Of a stretch of DNA of 64,000 nucleotides, positions 17,226 through 25,774 are shown piece by piece. The translations under genes and the position numbers were made by a program. The notes below the pieces were generated by a model. That model had not been told where the DNA came from and searched no databases. It worked only from the letters and a program-made list of their open reading frames with translations. Location of the stretch: the NCBI RefSeq assembly GCF_019972135.1, contig NZ_BPFI01000001.1, positions 1,223,106 to 1,287,105 on the forward strand, written 5' to 3'. This DNA comes from Sulfurovum sp. TSL1 (GTDB lineage Bacteria > Campylobacterota > Campylobacteria > Campylobacterales > Sulfurovaceae). Position 1 is the stretch's first letter; each line of letters begins with the position of its first letter.

Positions 17226-19648
17226 AACGATTACTCATTTTGCCATTGTACTGTGTAACACTTCTCAGTGCAAATATTGTGACTGATTCGGTCGATCATG
17301 TCACAAATGAATTAACCGAATATAGAATCTATCCCCGGTTGAAAAAAGCCGATCTCTACATCTCTCAGGGAAATACTACAGCAGCAAAAGAACTTCTCTT
17401 GAAGGTTTTGGAGATCGATCCTAAGAATACGCAAGCAGCCAACAGGGTCGTTGTACTCTGTATGCAAGATAAAGATTTTGAATGTGCCAATAAATATGTT
17501 GCACTTGTAGAACCCGCTGTGTATGCCAAATACTATAAAGGGTATATCTCTTTCCACTTAAAAGATTATGCCCAGGCACTAAAAACGGCTTCTTCTATAG
17601 AAGATACTTCTGTACTCAAAAAGAATGAACAGGCATTTAATGATCACATCCTATTGAGATCAGCGATATTCACTGACAATACGAAAGCGACCCAGACCTA
17701 TGTAGAGGAGATCCTGCATCCTAAATTCAACATTTCCTCTTGTCCCTCTGAATATTTGGATATCATCTCTTTGTTATTTGAACACAAGATGTTTGATACA
17801 GCAGTCAAAGAGATAGACCTTTACTTAGATCACTGTAAATCTCAAAAGATATCGGATGAAAAACTGGCTGTGTGGGCAGATCTTTTAAGAAAAGAAAACC
17901 ACTTTGATCAAGCCGAACGTATGATCGCCCATATAAATCAAACCAATCTGAAAAATGAACAGTTGCTGCTTCTGTTTTTACAAACTAATCATGAAGCAAA
18001 AGCCATTGAAACAATGGAAACCATCTATCAGGCCAGCCCTACTGAAGAAAATCAAGTTCGACTTGCCTATCTTTATGAAAAATCCGATAGGCAAGATAAA
18101 ATAACTTCTCTTTATTCCGATGTATACGAAGGTAAGAAAAACCCAAAAGATCTAAAAACACTGCTTTATCTCAAAAAGGACCCTCAACAGCAGTATCAAC
18201 TATTAGAGAAATACTACCCCTATGCAGGGCTTACGGATGAAGAAAAATTTAACTTTTCAGTCTCTCTGATCAAGTTTTACAAAGAAGAGAACAAAGTCAC
18301 TAAAATACTGCCTATAGTTGATGATCTCACACACCTTGAAAACTTGACAGACAAGCAAAAACTCTATTTGAGCCATCAGTATAGTGAAAATCATCAAGAC
18401 CAAAAAGCGATAGCACTTATGGAAGCACTCTATCAAGGTGACCCGCTTCCTGAGTATAAAGAGAGACTGGTATATCTACGCAATAAAAATACCATTCCTA
18501 AGAAATCAAAACCTAAAGTAGTACAAAAGAAACCACAGATCAAACCATTACCTACACGAGAAGATAAACTAAGGTCTGAAACACAGATGGCGTATGACCT
18601 CATCCATCAAAAAAAGTATGATGAAGCGGTCATCCACCTGAACAATGTACTCAAATATGAACCGAACAACCCGGTAAGATATGAACAGCTCGGACAAGCA
18701 TACTATGCGCAGGAAAAGTATGCACCTGCAGCAAAAGCTTTTGGCAAGGCAGCTTCTCTTGATCCACAATCAGGCTATTATGAATCATTGGGCTACTGCC
18801 ACATAAAGTTAAAAGACAAAAAAAGCGCTATAGAAAATTTTAAAAAAAGTATCGATATCGTGAAGCAGGAAGAGCCTGAAAACATTGACAAGCTCTATCA
18901 ATTAAAATACAGTGTAGCGGAATTGGACCGAAATTTCTTTGGTTATTTGACCTATGGTATGCGGCTTGACTCCTACAATAATACCGGCGGTATATCTCCC
19001 ATACTTTCTGCCAACTATGGCGGGTTTTCTGCATTAGAACTTCATTATAAACCAGAAATTTTCAAGGGCTATGCTACCGTCTATGCAAAAGTACTGGCTG
19101 GCGTACGAGACCAGAGTTTGGCAATCAGATCAGAGACATGGCAGCCATCCATAGGACTGCGTTTCCAACCATTAGAAGAGGAAAGACTCTACTTCTTCGT
19201 AGAAAAATTCTTCAAAGGTGGGGATGAGAGTCGTGACGATACCATGCTTAGAGCATCATGGGAACTCTTTGATGGCTATGACTTTTACCCTACTACAACA
19301 GAGTACCCGTGGAAACACCTGTATATGGACAGTGTCTACTACCTGGACAATGGCACCTACAGTCTCTATGCAAACTATGAACACGGATATGTATGGAAAA
19401 GCGGATACCAGGATGCCTGGATGCCGTATCTTTGTACTTCTGCAGGATACACTAACGATAACGGTCCAAAAGAGACGCTCAAAAGATTTGATGTAGGTGC
19501 AGGGATCTCCTATTTTTTCTGGCGCAATGAACGTGAATATAAATCCCATCAATATACAGGAAGAACCAGACTGGAATACCGTCATCAATATGCGGGTGAC
19601 CCTGAAGACGACCATGCACTAAGACTCATGCTTGAATTTTTCTTTTAA
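17222..19648 (+). CDS. nfrA: NfrA-like TPR/outer-membrane exopolysaccharide exporter
   Basis: An 808-residue exported protein with a signal peptide (cleavage near residue 18, LLSA). Residues about 35-560 are helical TPR-type repeats (for example KKADLYISQGNTTAAKELLL and NPVRYEQLGQAYYAQEKYAP). The last 240 residues change to a beta-rich, aromatic, barrel-like domain ending LRLMLEFFF, an outer-membrane C-terminus. This matches NfrA, whose TPR part and barrel export the N4 glycan. It overlaps the NfrB-like gene by 4 bp, so coupled translation is likely. PgaA, PelB and AlgE/K exporters have the same layout and are the alternatives. Confidence 0.85.
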   Translation: MKRLLILPLYCVTLLSANIVTDSVDHVTNELTEYRIYPRLKKADLYISQGNTTAAKELLLKVLEIDPKNTQAANRVVVLCMQDKDFECANKYVALVEPAVYAKYYKGYISFHLKDYAQALKTASSIEDTSVLKKNEQAFNDHILLRSAIFTDNTKATQTYVEEILHPKFNISSCPSEYLDIISLLFEHKMFDTAVKEIDLYLDHCKSQKISDEKLAVWADLLRKENHFDQAERMIAHINQTNLKNEQLLLLFLQTNHEAKAIETMETIYQASPTEENQVRLAYLYEKSDRQDKITSLYSDVYEGKKNPKDLKTLLYLKKDPQQQYQLLEKYYPYAGLTDEEKFNFSVSLIKFYKEENKVTKILPIVDDLTHLENLTDKQKLYLSHQYSENHQDQKAIALMEALYQGDPLPEYKERLVYLRNKNTIPKKSKPKVVQKKPQIKPLPTREDKLRSETQMAYDLIHQKKYDEAVIHLNNVLKYEPNNPVRYEQLGQAYYAQEKYAPAAKAFGKAASLDPQSGYYESLGYCHIKLKDKKSAIENFKKSIDIVKQEEPENIDKLYQLKYSVAELDRNFFGYLTYGMRLDSYNNTGGISPILSANYGGFSALELHYKPEIFKGYATVYAKVLAGVRDQSLAIRSETWQPSIGLRFQPLEEERLYFFVEKFFKGGDESRDDTMLRASWELFDGYDFYPTTTEYPWKHLYMDSVYYLDNGTYSLYANYEHGYVWKSGYQDAWMPYLCTSAGYTNDNGPKETLKRFDVGAGISYFFWRNEREYKSHQYTGRTRLEYRHQYAGDPEDDHALRLMLEFFF

Positions 19649-19705
19649 GGCATTCAATGCGCTAAAGAACCATTTGTGAAGTAATCATAAGAAAGGAGGC
19701 TAACA

Positions 19706-21448
19706 ATGAAAAGCGTGTTTAAATTTGGTACATTGCTGATGTATCTTCTGTTTTTCGTTTCTTGCGGAGGTGGCGGAGGCGGCAGTGGTGTTACAACACC
19801 ACCTGCTGATCCTGAGCCTGAACCTATCGTTCTTCCTTTACCAAGTAATAATCCTCCCCTGCAAAATGTCTTGATATTGTATGATAGTGCCGGTCCTTAT
19901 GGAGATCAGGGAAAAACCAATGCACTCTTGCTTGAAAATCTCCTGGGGCACTTTGATCTCAACATTACCTCCAAACCTGCTAATGCATATATAGCAAATG
20001 AAATGGTTGATGAGAATATTACGACTGTGTTCTATCTTGGTACCACCTTTGATGTATTGAGTTACTATCAAGGTGACCCTAATGGGCATAGCAGTTATAT
20101 GAATTTTTATCATGATATAGCAACACAAAATAAAATGGTTGTATGGATCAACTATAACCTTGACCTATTAGAAACAGAATGGGATGCAAACTCAAATAAT
20201 TGGGGAGTGAATACATTTGTAGATACAACTGGCTTTACCAACTCCGGCACAGATACAAATTATACTCGTGTATGGTATAAGGACACAGAACTCTATAAGG
20301 GTGTCATACCTTTTGCAACGCCCGATGCAAACACAACAGCTTGCTATGAAGAAAGCAACATTACCTATGCTTGTTCATTAGAACTTAACACCATCGGAAT
20401 CATTGATGATACTAAAGCAACTAGACTTGCTACAGCATCTTCAACATTTGATTTAACTAAATCTATAGAGCCCTATGTAACGAGGGGTGGAAATTTCTGG
20501 TTTGTTGGGGATCTCCCTTTTTCTTATATGTCGGAAGAGGACAGGTATCTTGCATTCGCAGACCTCCTGCATGATATGCTTGGTATAGACCACAATGAAT
20601 CACACAAGGCGATCATGCGGCTGGAAGATGTCAATGCAGAAACAAATCCTTCTGATCTAATAGCTATAACAGAGTATATGCAAAGCCAGAATATTCCTTT
20701 CAATGTTGCTACCATCCCACAATATGAGAATCCATTGGGTGAATATGGTTATCCAGTCGGTACCTCCATCCCAATTTCTGAATCAGATATCGGTACACTA
20801 CTACAAGCTTACTATAATGAAAGACTTATAGATATTGTACAGCATGGATTTAGCCATCAATATGACAGTGTCAAAAACCCATACAATGGGGTCACTGCGG
20901 ATGATTTTGAATTCATGATAGTAACAGATATTAACAATGATGGCAATTATACCTATGTAGGACCTTCAGAAGATGATAATGGAACCTGGGCGAAGAATAG
21001 AATACTGGAAGGAAAAGCGATTTTAAATGAAGTCAGTATACAGGCATTTGCCTGGGAGGCTCCACACTATATGGCAGGTCCGAGCCATTACCGGGCTATC
21101 CAAGAAGTCTATCCGATACAATATTCAAGACTGATCTACTATCCAGATGAGACCGATAAATCTAAATTTATCGGACAATTCTACCCGTATGTCATCCGAA
21201 AAGATACCTATGGATACTATATCATCCCTGAAAATATATACAATATTGTCAAAGATCCAAATCAGGGCTATAGAGCAATAAATGCTGAAGATATCATCCG
21301 TTTTGCACAGAAACTGAAAGTAGTACGTGATGGTGTTGCCAGTTTCTTTTACCATCCATATCTTGGTACAAGTGACCTTTCTGTTATTATTTCAGGACTA
21401 CAAAATGAAGGATATACTTTTGTAAGGGCTACATCATTAGTAGAATAG
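19706..21448 (+). CDS. DUF2334 polysaccharide deacetylase-like lipoprotein
   Basis: A 580-residue lipoprotein: signal sequence and lipobox FVSC, then a Gly/Ser and Pro/Glu-rich linker (about 20-45). The N-terminal half (50-300) has a Rossmann-like opening (NVLILYDSAGPYGDQGKTN). The C-terminal half is a DUF2334-type NodB-like barrel with the metal Asp in RLEDV (D308) and the HxxxH pair in HGFSH (380-384), followed by FAWEAPHY. By family it should remove acetyl groups from a sugar polymer in the periplasm or at the cell surface. It follows the NfrA-like gene by 57 bp with an AAAGGAGG ribosome site and precedes the GH26 gene by 5 bp. Confidence 0.85.
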   Translation: MKSVFKFGTLLMYLLFFVSCGGGGGGSGVTTPPADPEPEPIVLPLPSNNPPLQNVLILYDSAGPYGDQGKTNALLLENLLGHFDLNITSKPANAYIANEMVDENITTVFYLGTTFDVLSYYQGDPNGHSSYMNFYHDIATQNKMVVWINYNLDLLETEWDANSNNWGVNTFVDTTGFTNSGTDTNYTRVWYKDTELYKGVIPFATPDANTTACYEESNITYACSLELNTIGIIDDTKATRLATASSTFDLTKSIEPYVTRGGNFWFVGDLPFSYMSEEDRYLAFADLLHDMLGIDHNESHKAIMRLEDVNAETNPSDLIAITEYMQSQNIPFNVATIPQYENPLGEYGYPVGTSIPISESDIGTLLQAYYNERLIDIVQHGFSHQYDSVKNPYNGVTADDFEFMIVTDINNDGNYTYVGPSEDDNGTWAKNRILEGKAILNEVSIQAFAWEAPHYMAGPSHYRAIQEVYPIQYSRLIYYPDETDKSKFIGQFYPYVIRKDTYGYYIIPENIYNIVKDPNQGYRAINAEDIIRFAQKLKVVRDGVASFFYHPYLGTSDLSVIISGLQNEGYTFVRATSLVE

Positions 21449-21453
21449 ATCAA

Positions 21454-22515
21454 ATGTCTTTGTTCCAAATCATGAAACTACCAGCTACAGTTTTCTATCT
21501 GATAGTTATTAACACCATGGGATATAGCAGTGACCTATCAAAACATACAAAAGCGGAGTGGATCACTGAAGCACTCTCTTCGCTTGCCGATAGCCGATAC
21601 CCTCATGTCAAAGCAATCGCATGGTGGAACTCAAACTTTGATGATACAAGGCTGAGGATAGACTCTTCGCAAAAAAGCCTGAAGGCATATCAAAAAGGTA
21701 TTGACCTGCCAATATTCACATCTAAAGCTCTTATCAGTTACAAAAAGCTCTATCCGTCATCTAATGGTACTATCTACCATGCTGCATACCCAGACTTTGG
21801 TGGTACTGAAGATAATGTCACCTCCGTCAGTATCAAAACATTTGAAACGCTTGCACAAAAACAGCTTGTATGGGCATACTTCTCAAACAATTGGTTCGAT
21901 CAGATCAAATTTCCTCTATCCCAAGTGAATACCATCCATAAGAATGGGAAAATACCTTTTATCCGCTTGATGCCTAGAAGTGATTTTAGAAAAGGTGGTC
22001 CTGACCCGCTTTACACCATGCAAAAGATCATCGATGGAAAATTCGATAAAGCACTGAGTGAGTGGGCTTTGGATGCCAAAAAGACAGAAATACCTTTACT
22101 TGTGGAGTTTGGAACAGAGGTCAATGGAGATTGGTTTCCATGGAACGGAAGCTATAATGGAGGAGGGATCAAACATCTTTATGGTGACAAAAACAAAGCA
22201 GATGGGCCAGAACGTTTTCGTGATGCTTATAGACATATTATAGATCTCTTTCGTAGTCATGGAGTCGATAACATTACATGGTTTTTTCATGTAGATACAT
22301 TTGGAGAACCGAAAAAGAGCTGGAATAGCATCGAAAAATACTACCCTGGTGACAAATATATAGATTGGATAGGGATAAGTGTCTATGGACCACAACTAAA
22401 AGATGAGCCCTACCGCTCTTTTGTTGAAATAATGGATACCATATATCCTGCTGTTCTAAAGATATCGGATAAACCCATTGCGATCTTGGAATTAGGTATC
22501 ACAGAGTTAGAGTAA
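21454..22515 (+). CDS. GH26-like glycoside hydrolase with permuted domain order
   Basis: A 353-residue exported protein (hydrophobic segment about 9-24). Residues about 100-353 follow a GH26 (mannanase-type) domain from its usual beginning (YHAAYPDFGGTED, YFSNNW) through the acid/base region VEFGTEVNGDWFPW (E222) to the nucleophile strand ILELG (E346), and stop seven residues later. The segment that normally follows the nucleophile, a KAxWI helix then YPxVKAIxWxN and RIDSS, is instead at the N-terminus (33-80). So the domain appears circularly permuted, or is a slice of a former tandem protein. It probably trims the exopolysaccharide made by the upstream genes. Last gene of the operon. Confidence 0.82.
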   Translation: MSLFQIMKLPATVFYLIVINTMGYSSDLSKHTKAEWITEALSSLADSRYPHVKAIAWWNSNFDDTRLRIDSSQKSLKAYQKGIDLPIFTSKALISYKKLYPSSNGTIYHAAYPDFGGTEDNVTSVSIKTFETLAQKQLVWAYFSNNWFDQIKFPLSQVNTIHKNGKIPFIRLMPRSDFRKGGPDPLYTMQKIIDGKFDKALSEWALDAKKTEIPLLVEFGTEVNGDWFPWNGSYNGGGIKHLYGDKNKADGPERFRDAYRHIIDLFRSHGVDNITWFFHVDTFGEPKKSWNSIEKYYPGDKYIDWIGISVYGPQLKDEPYRSFVEIMDTIYPAVLKISDKPIAILELGITELE

Positions 22516-22628
22516 AAGAAGAGAAGGATCAACAAATTTTATAGGATATGCAGCAAAGTATATAGTATACACAGGGAACAAACCCTCTGTACTTTATGCA
22601 TAAATGGACAAAGTATAGAAGAAAAAAT

Positions 22629-24761
22629 TTAGGCTAAAAACTCTGGAGTTGCCAACTCGACTTTTTTACCTTTTTGTTCCATGACCACCACAGTGATCGT
22701 ATCACCTTCACTGTATCTTTCTGAAAGATTATTGACACGTTCTTTGGCTACTTTTGAAATGTGGAGCAGTGCATCAAAGCCATCTGGCATTTCAACAAAA
22801 ATTCCGAAATCTACGATCTTTTTCACTTTACCCTCATAGCTCTCACCGACCTTATATTCCATCTGCTTTTTCACAGGGGATGAAGCGATCTCTTCTATAT
22901 GGGCTTTTGCGTCCGCTACTTTTGCTTTGTCTTCGCCTGAAATTTTTACGCCGCCTACATCACGGTCAAGATCAACGGAGACTTCGAACTTCTCAATGAT
23001 CTCACGGATCGTAGCACCCGCTTTCCCGATAATATCCACTATCTTGCTTGGATGTACTGTAAAATGTTCTGTACTAGGAAGTGCTTCACTTGTAACAATG
23101 TTTGTTTCTGCTTCTTCCATCAATCCAAGAATATGGTTTTTACCCTGGCTGGCTTTTTGCAAAGCATCTCTCAGGATTTCTAGATCGATACCTCCTAGTT
23201 TAATATCCATTTGAAGTGCGGTGATACCTTTTGCAGTACCTGCTATTTTAAAGTCCATATCACCATCATGGTCTTCCAGCCCCATAATATCTGTCAATAC
23301 AGCATACTTGTCGCCTTCACTTACCAGTCCCATAGCAATACCTGCTACAAGTGCTGTAGTATTCACCTCAGCTGCACGCAGAGCCAAAGCACCACCACAG
23401 ATCGTAGCCATAGAGGAAGAACCATTGCTCTCTAAAATTTCAGAAACCAGACGGATACTGCCGTCAAAGTTGAGATCCAAAGAAGGTTCCAGTGCTCTTT
23501 TTGCCAGGTTACCATGTCCAAGTTCTCTTCTACCCGGTGCACCGATAAATTTAGCTTCACCCACAGAGTAACCCGGAAAATTGTAATGCACCATAAAATT
23601 CTCTGACTGTGCATTTTTATCGGTAATAAGTTCGTACATCTGTGCATCTTTTTTATCACCCAGTGTCGCCGTGACAAGTGCCTGAGTCTGGCCACGTGTA
23701 AAAAGACATGACCCGTGTACAGAAGGTAAAAGATTTGTCTCGATACTGATAGGTCTTACTTCATCGAGTGTTCTGCCGTCTGCACGAATATTTTTATCCA
23801 GGATCATCGCTCTAACCACTGTTTTTTTGTAGCGTTCCAGTACTTTGGATACCAGTTCTTTATCTGCCTCTTGACCGTCCGCTTCTAGAGCTTCCATGAT
23901 CTTCGTGCGTACTTTTTTAAGTTCAGTGGAACGCTCGCTTTTGGCCATATGTGAGATCGCTTTTTCGACATCCTCAGCATATTTCTTTTCGATCATTTCA
24001 TACAGTGATTCATCTACTTTGTCTTCAGCCAATGGCAGGTCCAGCGCTTCCCGTACCATAGGAGTAAAGGCGTCTGCATAAGCCGATGTTGCGGTATCTA
24101 TAGCCTCTGATGCCATCGCGATCACATCGACCAGTGCTGACTCATCAAACTCATTGGCATTTTGTCCCTCTTCATTTTCAGTGGCGAGTGTACGCATCTC
24201 TATCATCACTACATCTTTACCTGAACCAACAACCAAAAGATCCAGTTCACTCTCCGCCTGTTGTGTAAGCGTCGGATTGATAACGATATCATCTCCGACT
24301 GTACCAACTCTGACCGCAGCAATACTTGTGGTCACCGGGATATCCGAAACATACAGTGCTGCATTTGCCGCATGTAAGGCAGCTACCTGCATATCAACCT
24401 CTGAATCTGAACTTACCACCATCACTGTGATCGTTAGAGGATAGTGAAACCCTTTAGGGAATAATGGACGTAAAGAGCGGTCAATGATACGAGATGTCAG
24501 TGTTTCAAAGTCACCAGGCTTTGTCTCTCTCTTGATGAAACCGCCAGGGATCTTGGCTGCAGCATAAGATTTTTCCATATACTGCACAGTCAAAGGAAGA
24601 AAATCCTCATCCACTGCTTTTTCATCGACTGCAACAGCTGCTATCAGTACCGCTTTTCCCTGTCGGTACATCACTGCACCACTTGCCTGCTTTGCTATTT
24701 TATTAAATTCATATTTTTCTTCGAGACTGTTTACATTGATCTCTATGGTTTGTTCTTTCAT
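22629..24761 (-). CDS. pnp: Polyribonucleotide nucleotidyltransferase (PNPase)
   Basis: A 710-residue 3'-to-5' phosphorolytic exoribonuclease of the RNA degradosome. Two RNase PH domains flank an all-helical linker (FIKRETKPGDFETLTSRIIDRS in the first half; APGRRELGHGNLAKRALEP and MGLEDHDGDMDFKIAGT in the second). They are followed by KH (IDIIGKAGATIREIIEKF) and S1 (GESYEGKVKKIVDFGIFVEM) domains at the C-terminus. It is the last of a run of minus-strand genes with lptD and purD, starting 76 bp after the PRTase gene. Confidence 0.98.
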   Translation of the reverse strand: MKEQTIEINVNSLEEKYEFNKIAKQASGAVMYRQGKAVLIAAVAVDEKAVDEDFLPLTVQYMEKSYAAAKIPGGFIKRETKPGDFETLTSRIIDRSLRPLFPKGFHYPLTITVMVVSSDSEVDMQVAALHAANAALYVSDIPVTTSIAAVRVGTVGDDIVINPTLTQQAESELDLLVVGSGKDVVMIEMRTLATENEEGQNANEFDESALVDVIAMASEAIDTATSAYADAFTPMVREALDLPLAEDKVDESLYEMIEKKYAEDVEKAISHMAKSERSTELKKVRTKIMEALEADGQEADKELVSKVLERYKKTVVRAMILDKNIRADGRTLDEVRPISIETNLLPSVHGSCLFTRGQTQALVTATLGDKKDAQMYELITDKNAQSENFMVHYNFPGYSVGEAKFIGAPGRRELGHGNLAKRALEPSLDLNFDGSIRLVSEILESNGSSSMATICGGALALRAAEVNTTALVAGIAMGLVSEGDKYAVLTDIMGLEDHDGDMDFKIAGTAKGITALQMDIKLGGIDLEILRDALQKASQGKNHILGLMEEAETNIVTSEALPSTEHFTVHPSKIVDIIGKAGATIREIIEKFEVSVDLDRDVGGVKISGEDKAKVADAKAHIEEIASSPVKKQMEYKVGESYEGKVKKIVDFGIFVEMPDGFDALLHISKVAKERVNNLSERYSEGDTITVVVMEQKGKKVELATPEFLA

Positions 24762-24837
24762 TCGTTTCTCTTTCCTTTTAACTGTTAAATACTTTCATAC
24801 GATGCTGTTTTGCATGTTTATTTTCATAAAAATATAT

Positions 24838-25524
24838 TTATTCTACTTCTTTTGGTTTTACTTCTTGATCATGGACCATGGAGGTTATCTCTTCAAAATT
24901 CAATCTTTCAAAATGTTTGTAATAGTATTCTATCGAAATATAGTCTTGTATCTTATGAGGGCAAAATACACCATCACACACCGTAAGCAGATTTTGATAG
25001 ACACCTTTATCCAATATGGGCGTTGCAATAAAAATATTTTTAGCCCCTCTTGCGATGACCGACTTCAGTGCAACCATCATGGTCAGTCCGGTCTCTATGC
25101 ACTCATCAGCCAAGATAACATATTTCCCCTTGAGAGAGATCAAATCCTTTCCTTTTCGATATTTATAGACGTAAGAGAGTACTTCCTCTTCATACTTTCT
25201 GTGGGCTTCGCCATAGACATAATCTTCATTGATCTCGAACGCATCGACAAGTGCTTTATGTATCACCACTTCTTCTGTTTCAGAGACCATTGCAATAGCC
25301 ACTTCATGGTTATTCGGTGCCAATATAGGTTCTGCGAGTAAAATATCCATCTGTGCATTGATAGCCTTGGATATCTTATCTGCAAAATAAACGCCTCCTT
25401 CACTGACACCTATCACTACCGTTTCATTTTTTGAAAACAACTCTATAGGCAGTGTTTCAATCAACTGTTTTGAAGCGTCTTCTCTATCTTCAAAATACGC
25501 GTTAGGGTTTGAATCGCTGGGCAT
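24838..25524 (-). CDS. Phosphoribosyltransferase-domain protein
   Basis: A 228-residue type I PRTase-fold protein. TVVIGVSEGGVYFADKI near the N-terminus and YVILADECIETGLTMMVAL (the PRPP loop position, with the acidic pair altered to DEC) mark the domain. The nearest families are comF/gph-like PRTases of unknown substrate. The ATG at 25524 has AGGAG 7 nt upstream and was preferred to a start 14 codons earlier. It overlaps the J-domain gene by 23 bp. Conservation next to lptD and pnp in this phylum is my recollection. Confidence 0.85.
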   Translation of the reverse strand: MPSDSNPNAYFEDREDASKQLIETLPIELFSKNETVVIGVSEGGVYFADKISKAINAQMDILLAEPILAPNNHEVAIAMVSETEEVVIHKALVDAFEINEDYVYGEAHRKYEEEVLSYVYKYRKGKDLISLKGKYVILADECIETGLTMMVALKSVIARGAKNIFIATPILDKGVYQNLLTVCDGVFCPHKIQDYISIEYYYKHFERLNFEEITSMVHDQEVKPKEVE

Positions 25525-25774
25525 AATCTGCTCCTGGGAATTGTTTAGAAATTTCTTCATCATCAAAAGTATAACGAAACTCTTCTATATACTTCATCAA
25601 TAATTTATACGCGTGATTTAGCTGTTCCATGTTTTCAACATCCCCTCCTAGGTCAGGGTGATTCTTTTTAGCCAGATAATGGTACTGTTTTTTGATATCC
25701 GCTTTGCTGATCAATTTGGGCAGATGTAATATCTCTAACGCTTTTTCGATCTCATCTTTAGGATTGATATTCAT
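25502..25774 (-). CDS. Small J-domain protein
   Basis: A 90-residue protein that is almost only a J-domain: ALEILHLPKLISKADIKKQY, HPD within KKNHPDLGGD, and HAYKLLMKYIEEFRYTF. It should stimulate a DnaK ATPase; no client domain is present. Its ATG overlaps the lptD stop (TAATG) and its 3' end overlaps the PRTase gene, so it is part of the operon. A longer reading frame upstream lies inside lptD and is rejected. Confidence 0.85.
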   Translation of the reverse strand: MNINPKDEIEKALEILHLPKLISKADIKKQYHYLAKKNHPDLGGDVENMEQLNHAYKLLMKYIEEFRYTFDDEEISKQFPGADYAQRFKP

